Origin: [Eubacterium] yurii subsp. margaretiae ATCC 43715
Lineage (GTDB): Bacteria; Bacillota; Clostridia; Peptostreptococcales; Filifactoraceae
Length of the DNA stretch: 49,057 nucleotides
NCBI GenBank assembly: GCA_000146855.1
Contig: GL405246.1
Location: 1,232,944-1,282,000, forward strand
Direction: 5' to 3'
The notes under the pieces were generated by a model, which saw only the letters and a program-made list of their open reading frames with translations, searched no databases and was not told the DNA's origin. Shown here in pieces: positions 1 to 7,928 of this stretch. The number at the start of each line of letters is the position of its first letter. Within the stretch, counting starts at the first letter, position 1. A program made the position numbers and the translations under genes.

Positions 1-22
1 AAATATTAAATAAGTATTGTTT

Positions 23-51
23 TTGAATAATTTTACTTATTTTTATATTAA
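23..51 (+). promoter_or_regulatory. Sigma-A type promoter for the parvulin gene
   Basis: TTGAAT (23-28), a 17-base spacer and TATTAA (46-51) lie just upstream of the first gene. The spacing is ideal and both hexamers are close to consensus. The region is very A+T-rich, so chance matches are possible. Confidence 0.45.
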
Positions 52-77
52 AATTTTAAATAAATTAGGAGAATTTA

Positions 78-815
78 ATGGAAAATAAGATTTTAGCAAC
101 TATAGGTGATATGAATATCACTGAAAAAGATTTGGATTATATGAAGAAAAATATGGATAAAAGAGTACTTTCTCAGTTTTCAGGAGAGCGTGGAGAATAC
201 TATCTTTTGCAAGAACTTATAAATCAAAAGCTTATGGCAATTGATGCAAAAACCTCAGATTTACTTAATAATGATGAATTTAAGTTTGAGTTTGAATCAA
301 TGAAAGATAACTTCATTTCTCAGTATGTTATAAAGACAGTATTGGATTCTGTTACTGTATCAGATGAAGAAGTAAGAGAATTTTTTGAGACAAATAAGAA
401 TGCTTTTGGAGAAAGTGAAACAGTAAGTGCAAGTCATATATTGGTTGGAGATTTGTCAAAAGCTGAGTCTTTATACGAGAAAATCCAAAATGGAGAAGAC
501 TTTGCTACTTTAGCAAAGGAAAACTCAACATGTCCATCTTCAGCAAATGGTGGTGATCTTGGATATTTTGGTAGGGGACAGATGGTAAAAGAATTTGAAG
601 ATATGGCTTTTTCGCTTGAAGTTGGAGCTGTGTCAAAACCAGTTAAAACACAATTCGGTTACCATTTGATACTTCTAAATGACAAAAAAGCTGATAAACC
701 AAAGAGTTTTGAAGATATAAAAGATGAACTTAGAGAAAGTCTCTTTGCAAAGAAACAACAAGAAGCCTATGTTGCAAAAATCAATAGTTTAAGAGAAAAA
801 TATGGTGTAAAATAA
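78..815 (+). CDS. Parvulin-type (PpiC/rotamase) peptidyl-prolyl isomerase
   Basis: A 245-residue protein that should speed cis-trans isomerisation of X-Pro bonds during folding. The parvulin domain spans about residues 112-205: it starts at SASHILV, contains GGDLGYFGRGQMV and ends at FGYHLILL, the usual rotamase signature. The first 100 residues are helical and SurA-like. There is no signal peptide or lipobox, so unlike PrsA this one looks cytoplasmic. A good ribosome binding site (TAGGAGAA) precedes the ATG at 78. It is a single-gene unit, with a promoter upstream and a strong terminator at 834-865. The family is clear; the clients are unknown. Confidence 0.9.
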   Translation: MENKILATIGDMNITEKDLDYMKKNMDKRVLSQFSGERGEYYLLQELINQKLMAIDAKTSDLLNNDEFKFEFESMKDNFISQYVIKTVLDSVTVSDEEVREFFETNKNAFGESETVSASHILVGDLSKAESLYEKIQNGEDFATLAKENSTCPSSANGGDLGYFGRGQMVKEFEDMAFSLEVGAVSKPVKTQFGYHLILLNDKKADKPKSFEDIKDELRESLFAKKQQEAYVAKINSLREKYGVK

Positions 816-833
816 GGATAAATATTGTGAAAT

Positions 834-865
834 AAGGTAGTGATGAATTTTCACTATCTTTTTTT
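834..865 (+). terminator. Rho-independent terminator after the parvulin gene
   Basis: A ten-pair stem (834-843 with 851-860, one G-U pair) with a seven-base loop runs into a T tract at 859-865. Confidence 0.85.
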
Positions 866-866
866 A

Positions 867-895
867 TTGATTTTTAGTGAGTTATGTTGTATTAT
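867..895 (+). promoter_or_regulatory. Promoter for trkA-trkH
   Basis: TTGATT (867-872), a 17-base spacer and TATTAT (90-95 of the 800s, i.e. 890-895) follow directly after the terminator of the previous gene and precede trkA by about 45 bases. Confidence 0.6.
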
Positions 896-939
896 AGTTT
901 GTGTATTTTGAAATTTTTTATTCATTGAAAGGTAATAAA

Positions 940-2295
940 ATGAATATAATAATAGTAGGCGGTGGCAAAGTAGGAGAAACTCTATGTAGAGAGATTTCCT
1001 GTGAAGCGAGCTGCGATGTAACTTTGATTGAAAAAAACGAAAAAGTTTTAGAAAAGATGCAGTCCAAGTTTGATATTCAAGGTATAGCAGGTTCTGGAAC
1101 TAGCGTTGATATATTGAGAGAAGCAGGTATTGAAAACTGTGATTTTTTCATAGCAGTATCTCAAAAAGATGAAACAAATATAATATCTTGTATAATGGCA
1201 AAAAAAATGGGTGCTAAATATACTATTGCAAGAGTAAGAGAAAGAGAATATTCAGCTCATATGGATTTTGTTAAAGAGTCACTTGGAATTTCTAAGATAA
1301 TTAATCCTGATCTTGAAGCCTCTTACGATATTTATAGGATGATGAAATATGTGCATGCTACCAGTGTTGAAGTCTTTATGGACAATAAGGTAAGCATGGT
1401 AGGTATTGTCATAAATGAAAAATCCAAGATAACAAATATGTTTCTAAAAGATTTCAGAAAGATGTTTGATGTAATTGTATGTATTATCCAAAGAGATATT
1501 GATGTATTTATCCCTACAGGAGAAAGTCAAATACTTGATGGAGATATTATCTATGTTACAGGAAACTCTAGCAATATGCAAAAGTTCTATGTTCAAGTAG
1601 GATATATTGGAGAAAAGGCAATAAAATCTGCTATAATTGTAGGTGGTGGTAAGTTGTCTTCATATCTTTTGCCGCTTTTAAAAAGAATGAGCGTTGATAT
1701 AAAGGTAATAGAGGTAAACTATGAAAGGGCAAAACAACTAAGCGAACAATACAGTGATGTTTCTGTAATATGTGGTGATGGAACAGATCAAGATTTCTTG
1801 GATGAGATGATGATTGAAAATCAAGATTGTTGTATATCTCTTACAGGCATTGATGAAGAAAATGCACTCATATCCATGTTTGCTGCCCAAAGAGGTGTAA
1901 AAAAAACAATAACTAAGATTAATAGATTGGCTATACTTAAGGTAATCAGATCAGAGCAATTAAAATCTATAATAACTCCAAAGAGAATAATTGCTGATGC
2001 TATACTAAGATCTATTCGTTCTATAACAAATGCACAAGGTTCAAATGTGGAGCAACTTTATACCCTTGCCGGAGATGAAGTTCAGGCCTTACAATTTAAG
2101 GCTCACCATAAATCTAAATTGATTGGTAGATCATTAGAAGAGATAAAGTTAAAAGATAATACGATAATTGCTGTTATTTCCAGAAAAAATAAATTGTTTT
2201 TTCCTACAGGAAAAGATGCTATCATGGAAGGAGATAAGGTATTAGTCGTAACTAAACATATTGATTTTTCAGATATGGATGACATATTAGAGTAA
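940..2295 (+). CDS. trkA: Trk potassium uptake regulatory subunit TrkA
   Basis: A cytoplasmic gating subunit that binds NAD(H) or nucleotides and controls the membrane subunit TrkH encoded next. It is 451 residues with two tandem RCK (KTN plus TrkA-C) units. The first Rossmann fold opens with GGGKVG at residues 7-12, followed by the acidic strand end TLIEKNEK. The second begins near residue 226 with SAIIVGGGKLSS. Each is followed by a TrkA-C domain; the last ends at EGDKVLVVTK. I chose the ATG at 940 because GAAAGGT lies just before it; an in-frame GTG at 901 would add 13 residues without a site. Gene order trkA-trkH with a 24-base gap suggests one transcript. Confidence 0.95.
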   Translation: MNIIIVGGGKVGETLCREISCEASCDVTLIEKNEKVLEKMQSKFDIQGIAGSGTSVDILREAGIENCDFFIAVSQKDETNIISCIMAKKMGAKYTIARVREREYSAHMDFVKESLGISKIINPDLEASYDIYRMMKYVHATSVEVFMDNKVSMVGIVINEKSKITNMFLKDFRKMFDVIVCIIQRDIDVFIPTGESQILDGDIIYVTGNSSNMQKFYVQVGYIGEKAIKSAIIVGGGKLSSYLLPLLKRMSVDIKVIEVNYERAKQLSEQYSDVSVICGDGTDQDFLDEMMIENQDCCISLTGIDEENALISMFAAQRGVKKTITKINRLAILKVIRSEQLKSIITPKRIIADAILRSIRSITNAQGSNVEQLYTLAGDEVQALQFKAHHKSKLIGRSLEEIKLKDNTIIAVISRKNKLFFPTGKDAIMEGDKVLVVTKHIDFSDMDDILE

Positions 2296-2319
2296 GATTG
2301 ATTTTATAGAGGAAAGTTT

Positions 2320-3774
2320 ATGAATTTTTCAATTATAGTATTTATATTGGGCAATATATTGAAAGTTGAAGGAATATTATTAGTATTTCCGATGATTATC
2401 AGCCTTATTTATAGGGAAGAGCCTAAAAACATATTTAGTTTTCTGATAGTAATACTAACTTTACTTTTTCTTGGAACACTATGTACCGCTAAAAAACCTA
2501 AAAAAATGGGAATGCAGGCAAAGGATGGCTTTATAATAGTATCTTTGTCATGGATAATCTTATCGTTTTTTGGTGCCTTACCCTTTGTTATATCAGGGGA
2601 GATTCCATCTTTAATAGATGCTTTTTTTGAAACATCAAGCGGATTTACCACTACAGGCTCCTCAATACTTTCAAGTGTAGAAGATTTATCTCATTCCATG
2701 CTTTTTTGGAGGAGCTTTACTCACCTTATAGGCGGTATGGGAGTACTTGTATTTGCACTTGCCATATTACCAGCTGCTGGATTAGAGTCAGTACATGTAA
2801 TGAAAGCTGAAGTACCTGGACCGGTTTTTGGAAAACTTGTTGCAAAGATGAGAATTACAGCCAGAATTTTATATGGTATATATCTCGTTATGACAGCGAT
2901 ATTGATAGTATTGCTTATGATAGGTGGAATGAATCTCTTTGATGCTTCTGTTCATGCTTTTGGTGCTGCAGGTACTGGTGGATTTGGTATAAAAAACAAC
3001 TCTATTGCTTATTACGACTCCACTTATATACATCTTGTATTGAGTTTTGCGATGTTAATTTTCAGTGTGAATTTCAACCTTTATTATCTTGTTATGATTG
3101 GTGAGATTAAAAAGATATTTGAATCGGAAGAACTAAAGCTATTTTTGACAATAGTATCAATATCAGTATTAGTAATATTTGTAAATTTGGGAATGGCAGA
3201 AGGATTTTCTCTTTTAAAACTTAGAGATGTCTTTTTTCAAGTATCATCAATAATTTCTACTACAGGATATTCTACAGTTGATTTTGATAAATGGCCTTTA
3301 TTTTCTAAAACTGTACTTTTATCTATAATGTTTGTTGGTGGTTGTGCCGGTTCTACTGCAGGTGGTTTAAAAGTATCCAGAATAGGTATATTATTAAAGA
3401 CTTCTTTTGCCACATTGAAAAAAGTAGTACAACCAAACAGAGTTCTTACTATTAAATTTGATAAGAAATCATTAGATGATAATATGATTTCTTCAATAGT
3501 ACATTATTTTGTAATCTATGCTACAGTTTTTTTGGCAATATTGTTGATAGTAAGCATGGATATAGACAGTTTTGATACTGCATTTTCAGCGGTAGTAGCC
3601 ACTTTTAACAATATAGGTCCTGGTATAGGAGCAGTAGGTCCTGTAATGAACTTTGGAGGATTTTCTCCTTTTACTAAGATAGTCTTGTCTTTTTCGATGA
3701 TATTTGGAAGACTTGAGATATATCCTATGTTGATATTGCTTGGAAGCTTTTTCAAGAAATTGGATTTAAAATGA
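2320..3774 (+). CDS. trkH: Trk potassium uptake membrane subunit TrkH
   Basis: An integral membrane K+ translocating subunit of 484 residues. The four pore-loop repeats of the Trk/Ktr/HKT family can be read in order: SSGFTTTGSS (about residue 107), AAGTGGFGI (about 218), ISTTGYSTV (about 318) and FNNIGPGIG (about 430). Each has the selectivity-filter glycine. About ten hydrophobic helices separate them. The ribosome binding site AGAGGAAAG is well placed before the ATG at 2320. It works with TrkA just upstream. The stop overlaps the ATG of an 18-codon reading frame (ATGA at 3771-3774). Confidence 0.95.
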   Translation: MNFSIIVFILGNILKVEGILLVFPMIISLIYREEPKNIFSFLIVILTLLFLGTLCTAKKPKKMGMQAKDGFIIVSLSWIILSFFGALPFVISGEIPSLIDAFFETSSGFTTTGSSILSSVEDLSHSMLFWRSFTHLIGGMGVLVFALAILPAAGLESVHVMKAEVPGPVFGKLVAKMRITARILYGIYLVMTAILIVLLMIGGMNLFDASVHAFGAAGTGGFGIKNNSIAYYDSTYIHLVLSFAMLIFSVNFNLYYLVMIGEIKKIFESEELKLFLTIVSISVLVIFVNLGMAEGFSLLKLRDVFFQVSSIISTTGYSTVDFDKWPLFSKTVLLSIMFVGGCAGSTAGGLKVSRIGILLKTSFATLKKVVQPNRVLTIKFDKKSLDDNMISSIVHYFVIYATVFLAILLIVSMDIDSFDTAFSAVVATFNNIGPGIGAVGPVMNFGGFSPFTKIVLSFSMIFGRLEIYPMLILLGSFFKKLDLK

Positions 3775-3827
3775 TATTTTTAGAATCAATTTTAAAACTT
3801 GTTGAAGAATTAGAAAACACAGTGTGA
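3771..3827 (+). CDS. Possible 18-codon micro-ORF overlapping the trkH stop
   Basis: The frame starts at the ATG that shares ATGA with the trkH stop codon, the classic arrangement for translational coupling. The predicted peptide MIFLESILKLVEELENTV is an amphipathic helix. There is no separate ribosome binding site and no family I recognise. It may be chance; listed because position and composition fit a small coupled peptide. Confidence 0.2.
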   Translation: MIFLESILKLVEELENTV

Positions 3828-3868
3828 GATTAACAAATAGATGATTGATAATTATAAAGGAGATAGTT

Positions 3869-4369
3869 ATGGGAATTAGAAATTTGAGAATAGATGGAGA
3901 TCCGTTACTTAGAAAAGTTTCCAGAGAAGTAACTGAACTTAGTGATAAAATAAGACTTTTAATAGAAGATATGATGGATACAATGACTGAAAATGATGGA
4001 GTGGGACTTGCAGCACCGCAAGTAGGAGTCTTGAAAAGAGTAATAGTTGTAGATGTGTCTGATGTAGATCCTGAAGTGCTTAAAGATGAAAATGCACCTG
4101 ATGAACCTATAGCACTGATAAATCCTGTAATAATAGAAAAAGATGGTGAAGAAGTAGGGCAAGAAGGTTGTCTTAGTGTTCCTAATTTGACCGGTGATGT
4201 TAAAAGACCATCCAGGATAGTAGTAAAGGCTAAAAATGAAAAATTTGAAGATGTAGTTTTTGAAGCTAAGCACTTTTTTGCAAGAGTTCTCTGTCACGAA
4301 ATTGATCACTTAAATGGAGTGTTATATATTGACAAAGCTGAAAATCTTAGAGAACGAGTTGAAAGCTAA
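3869..4369 (+). CDS. def: Peptide deformylase
   Basis: Removes the formyl group from the initiator methionine of new proteins. The 166-residue protein has all three metal-site motifs: GVGLAAPQVG (44-53), EGCLS (99-103, metal ligand C101) and HEIDH (143-147, two histidine ligands and the catalytic glutamate). The ATG at 3869 follows AAAGGAGAT; an in-frame upstream start at 3845 lacks a site and would add eight residues not typical of the family. The next gene is fmt, whose product adds the formyl group, so the two ends of the formylation cycle are paired as is common in Firmicutes. Confidence 0.97.
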   Translation: MGIRNLRIDGDPLLRKVSREVTELSDKIRLLIEDMMDTMTENDGVGLAAPQVGVLKRVIVVDVSDVDPEVLKDENAPDEPIALINPVIIEKDGEEVGQEGCLSVPNLTGDVKRPSRIVVKAKNEKFEDVVFEAKHFFARVLCHEIDHLNGVLYIDKAENLRERVES

Positions 4370-4385
4370 AAATAAGGGGAACAAT

Positions 4386-5318
4386 ATGAAGGCAATTTTT
4401 ATGGGAACTCCTGTTTTTGCTCTAAATTCTCTTAATACATTAATATCTTTGGGAATAGAGATACCTTTGGTAGTAACAAAAGAGGATGCAAGACAGGGAA
4501 GAAAGATGAAGACTGGGGAGTCCCCGGTAAAAATGAGAGCTCGTGAAGCAAATATTGATATTTTACAACCAAGTAGTCTTAAAGATGAAGATGTTATAAG
4601 AATAATCAGAGATATAAATCCTGATGTAATTGTTGTTACAGCCTATGGTAAAGTATTACCAAGAGAAATATTAGATATACCAAAATTTGGCTGTATCAAT
4701 GTTCATGCTTCTTTGTTACCTAAGTACAGAGGAGCATCTCCTATTAATTCTTGTATACTAGATGGTGATACTATTACTGGTATAACAACCATGTATATGA
4801 ATGAGAAACTTGATGAGGGAGATATAATTCTTCAAGATGAATTGGCAATTGAGCCTGATGATGATTCACAGACATTGACCGAGAAATTGGCAAAACTAAG
4901 TGAAAAAACTTTGGAAAATACTTTGAAGATGATGATGATGAATATAGAAATTCCAAGAATTGAGCAGGATGAAACAAAATCTTCATATTGTACCTTGCTT
5001 TCCAAAGAAAAGGGACATATAAATTATTACAAGACAGCTGATGAAATAATTAATACAATAAGAGGATTACAACCTTGGCCATGTGCTTATAGCTTTTATA
5101 ATGAAAATAATATTAAGATATTCAAAGCTGAAAAAACAAATGAAAAATCTGTAAATCAGCCTGGAACAATAGTTAAATCTTTAAAAGATAAGTTGATAGT
5201 AGCCACATCCACTTATGATATTTCAATAAATGAGTTGCAACTTGCAGGTAAAAAGAGGATGAATATTAGTGATTTCCTAAGAGGAAACAAACTCTCGGAG
5301 GGAGAAATACTAAAATAA
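4386..5318 (+). CDS. fmt: Methionyl-tRNA formyltransferase
   Basis: Transfers the formyl group of 10-formyltetrahydrofolate to Met-tRNA of initiation. Length is 310 residues, usual for Fmt. The N-terminal catalytic domain carries the folate-binding signature HASLLPKYRGASPI (107-120) and the catalytic-acid region LDEGDI (142-147). The C-terminal OB-like tRNA-binding domain begins near residue 205 and includes GLQPWPCAY. The ATG at 4386 follows AAGGGGA. It starts 16 bases after def, so def-fmt are probably co-transcribed. Confidence 0.96.
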   Translation: MKAIFMGTPVFALNSLNTLISLGIEIPLVVTKEDARQGRKMKTGESPVKMRAREANIDILQPSSLKDEDVIRIIRDINPDVIVVTAYGKVLPREILDIPKFGCINVHASLLPKYRGASPINSCILDGDTITGITTMYMNEKLDEGDIILQDELAIEPDDDSQTLTEKLAKLSEKTLENTLKMMMMNIEIPRIEQDETKSSYCTLLSKEKGHINYYKTADEIINTIRGLQPWPCAYSFYNENNIKIFKAEKTNEKSVNQPGTIVKSLKDKLIVATSTYDISINELQLAGKKRMNISDFLRGNKLSEGEILK

Positions 5319-5352
5319 AAATTTAAATTAGTTATTGAGAAAGTTGGTATTT

Positions 5353-6705
5353 GTGGAAAATAACTCGGTTAATGTTGAAGAACTTATAAAAAAGCTCTTA
5401 AAAGAAGATGATAGCAAAAAAATTAAAGAGATAGTTGAAGAAATTCACCCTGTAGACTTTTTGGAATTATTGGAAAAGTTTGAAGATGAATTTTATGAGA
5501 TAATAGATAAACTTCCTGACGACTATCTCGTTGAACTGATAAATGAAGCTGAAATTGAAGATAAACTTGAAATAGTAAATAAGATTTCTGAAGAAAGAAA
5601 AGATACGGTAATTCCTGATATTTCATCAGATGAACTTGTAGATATGCTAGAAGAAGCTGATGAAATACAAAAAAAGGATATTCTTGAGCACTTGGACGAA
5701 GATGACAAGGACGATATTAAAGAACTATTAGAGTATCCGTCTGATACTGCCGGCGGTCTAATGGCGACAGAATTCTTGGCAATAGATGAAGATATGACTA
5801 TGGATGAAACAATCGCTTTTTTGAGAAAAAGTGCTCCTGACTACGAAACTCCATACTATCTTTATGTTGTCGCCAAAGGAAATATTTTAAAAGGTGTAGT
5901 TCAACTTAGACAGATTATCACTTGTGATAGCAATGTAAAAATCAAAGATGAGATGATTACTCAAGTAATAAGTGTTGATGCTTATACCGATCAGGAAGAA
6001 GTTGCTAACTTATTTGAAAAATATGGATTTGTAGCCATACCTGTAACTAACAAAGAAACTAATGAAATCCTAGGTATAATTACATTTGATGACATTATGG
6101 CCATAATTTCTGAAGAACATACTGAAGATATGTATCGTATGGCCGGACTTGATGAGGAAGAAGAAATTGATGGTAGCATTATTTCATCTGTAAAAAGTAG
6201 ATCTATGTGGCTTTCAATAAATCTTCTAACTGCATTTCTAGCATCATCTGTAGTAGGCATTTTTGAAGGTACAATATCTCAAGTTGTAGCCTTAGCTACA
6301 TTTATGCCCATAGTTTCCGGAATGGGTGGTAATGCTGCAACTCAGACACTTACAATAATGATTCGTGGTATAGCAACAGGCGAGCTAAGAGATGAAAATC
6401 AGAAGAAGGTTTTAAAAAAAGAACTTACAGTTGCTATAATTGATGGAATTTTAATTGGTATATTAATCATAACTATAACTTATATAATAGTTAGAAACAT
6501 AATTTTCGCTCTGATAGCTGGAGTTGCATTGCTTTTGAATACCTTGATTTCTGCAATAGGTGGATTTTTTGTACCTTTGATTCTTAAAAAACTCAAAATA
6601 GATCCGGCAATCGCATCATCTGTTTTTGTTACTACTATGACTGATATGGCTGGATTTGGAATATTCTTAGGATTAGCTACTATATTTATGAGTCATATAA
6701 AATAA
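5353..6705 (+). CDS. mgtE: Magnesium transporter MgtE
   Basis: A 450-residue Mg2+ channel. An acidic helical MgtE_N superhelix (about 1-125) is followed by two CBS domains (about 126-255), which sense Mg2+ in the family, then a linker helix and five membrane helices (about 280-450). The pore signature is visible as MPIVSGMGGNAATQTLTIMIRG, given here as positions about 317-338 with the key GGNAATQ. The start is uncertain: GTG at 5353 has GAGAAAG upstream, whereas the in-frame TTG at 5335 adds six residues with no site. The 34-base gap after fmt has no obvious terminator, so read-through from def-fmt is possible. Confidence 0.94.
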   Translation: MENNSVNVEELIKKLLKEDDSKKIKEIVEEIHPVDFLELLEKFEDEFYEIIDKLPDDYLVELINEAEIEDKLEIVNKISEERKDTVIPDISSDELVDMLEEADEIQKKDILEHLDEDDKDDIKELLEYPSDTAGGLMATEFLAIDEDMTMDETIAFLRKSAPDYETPYYLYVVAKGNILKGVVQLRQIITCDSNVKIKDEMITQVISVDAYTDQEEVANLFEKYGFVAIPVTNKETNEILGIITFDDIMAIISEEHTEDMYRMAGLDEEEEIDGSIISSVKSRSMWLSINLLTAFLASSVVGIFEGTISQVVALATFMPIVSGMGGNAATQTLTIMIRGIATGELRDENQKKVLKKELTVAIIDGILIGILIITITYIIVRNIIFALIAGVALLLNTLISAIGGFFVPLILKKLKIDPAIASSVFVTTMTDMAGFGIFLGLATIFMSHIK

Positions 6706-6801
6706 TTTTCTTACTTAATAGGTTTTTATTTGATAAAATAGGGTAGAATATGGAATAGTTTTTAGTTATGAATACTTTACTAAAATAATTTTTATTTCAT
6801 A

Positions 6802-6830
6802 TTGACATGATTACAATTTTGCATTATAAT
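6802..6830 (+). promoter_or_regulatory. Perfect-consensus promoter for ahpC
   Basis: TTGACA (6802-6807), exactly 17 bases, TATAAT (6825-6830). Both hexamers match the housekeeping sigma consensus without a mismatch, the only such case I found in the window. This predicts strong expression unless repressed. Confidence 0.8.
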
Positions 6831-6845
6831 TAATTTTATTGTAAT
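6810..6845. promoter_or_regulatory. Inverted repeat over the ahpC promoter, candidate peroxide-repressor operator
   Basis: ATTACAAT (6810-6817) and its exact complement ATTGTAAT (6838-6845) flank the -10 box symmetrically. Between them, 6824-6838 resembles the PerR box (TTATAATNATTATAA) in about 11 of 14 positions. A PerR/Fur-type repressor is a reasonable inference given the gene controlled, but no regulator is encoded nearby. Confidence 0.4.
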
Positions 6846-6926
6846 ATAAAAATACATATTCAATTCAAATCAAGTATTGAATATTAATTAAATTTATTTT
6901 ATCAATTAGAACATGGAGGATTAATA

Positions 6927-7490
6927 ATGTCACAAATAGGCAAAAAAGTTAGCGATTATACTACTAAAGCATATAAAAACGGAGAATTTGTTGATGTATC
7001 TCTTAAAGATACTCTTGGAAAATGGTCAATATATTTCTTCTACCCTGCGGACTTTACTTTTGTTTGTCCGACAGAATTGGAAGACTTGGCTAATAAATAT
7101 GAAGAATTTGCAAAAGTTGGAGCTGAAATATATTCTGTATCTTGCGACACTCACTTTGTACACAAAGCGTGGGCAGACGCATCAGCTACAATAAAGAAGA
7201 TAAAATACACAATGCTTGCTGACCCTACAGCAAAACTTGCTAAAGATTTTGAAGTGTATATAGAACAAGATGGTCTTGCTGAAAGAGGAACTTTCATAGT
7301 AAATCCGGAAGGTGAAATAGTTTCTTACGAAGTAAGTTCAGGAAACGTAGGTAGAAATGCGGACGAATTGTTCAGAAAATTACAAGCTTGTCAATTTGTT
7401 CATGAACATGGTGACGAAGTTTGCCCTGCAAAATGGCAACCAGGAGCAAAGACTCTTAAACCAAGCTTGGATCTTGTAGGTCAACTATAA
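6927..7490 (+). CDS. ahpC: AhpC-type 2-Cys peroxiredoxin
   Basis: Reduces hydrogen peroxide, organic peroxides and peroxynitrite. At 187 residues it has the standard AhpC length. The peroxidatic cysteine is C47 in FTFVCPTE and the resolving cysteine C166 in EVCPAKW, so it is a typical 2-Cys enzyme, not a selenocysteine version. TGGAGGA lies before the ATG. The electron donor is probably the flavoprotein encoded next (7929), which has an AhpF-like disulfide domain. A terminator at 7506-7539 and a 438-base gap separate the two, so they are probably transcribed separately. Confidence 0.97.
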   Translation: MSQIGKKVSDYTTKAYKNGEFVDVSLKDTLGKWSIYFFYPADFTFVCPTELEDLANKYEEFAKVGAEIYSVSCDTHFVHKAWADASATIKKIKYTMLADPTAKLAKDFEVYIEQDGLAERGTFIVNPEGEIVSYEVSSGNVGRNADELFRKLQACQFVHEHGDEVCPAKWQPGAKTLKPSLDLVGQL

Positions 7491-7505
7491 TATAATTATT
7501 TAATT

Positions 7506-7539
7506 CAGGCTACATCTTATTTGATGTAGCTTGATTTTT
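7506..7539 (+). terminator. Rho-independent terminator after ahpC
   Basis: GCTACATC (7509-7516) pairs with GATGTAGC (7523-7530), extended by three further pairs including one G-U, with a six-base loop, then a T-rich tail. Confidence 0.9.
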
Positions 7540-7928
7540 AGAGAACAATAATCATTTAATTTCTATTAACATTTTAATTTATTTTTATATATTTTAAAAA
7601 GTAGTAATTGATTATTAATACTTTTGTAAGATAGCTTAATTATTATTGTTTGAAACTATGATTATAGTCTATTATATTAATCCAGACAAAATGAAATCAA
7701 AATTTTAATATCGTAATACTTGAAAAGTAATGAAATTATATAGATTCTTATACATATCTTTTTATTAAGATATACATTATTGTTTAAAATATTAAAGAAT
7801 ATAAATATTTTTTAAATCACTATTCAATAAGTTGTACACGTTTAATTTTTATGAAAAATTTTTAAATTCATGTATAAATATTTGATTTCGAATTAAAAAA
7901 ATTTTAGTAATATCCATAGGAGGGAACA
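7540..7928. other. Long A+T-rich gap between ahpC and the AhpF-like gene
   Basis: No reading frame with coding character on either strand (a 78-codon minus frame only overlaps the next gene's start). I see a candidate promoter at 7650-7678 and a weak hairpin at 7754-7773 (ATATCTT/AAGATAT). If that promoter is used the leader would be about 245 bases, long enough for a regulatory RNA, but I recognise no known riboswitch. Confidence 0.5.
7650..7678 (+). promoter_or_regulatory. Candidate promoter for the AhpF-like gene
   Basis: TTGAAA (7650-7655), 17 bases, TATATT (7673-7678). The surrounding sequence is very A+T-rich, so confidence is limited. Confidence 0.35.

Noticed and set aside
3959..4309. 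116-codon minus-strand frame inside def
   Set aside because: Complement of a certain gene, rich in Y, F, I and C from A+T-rich antisense, without a ribosome binding site.
7754..7773. Hairpin ATATCTT-TTTATT-AAGATAT in the ahpC downstream gap
   Set aside because: Only A+T-rich pairs save one per arm and no T tract; expected by chance in such sequence.
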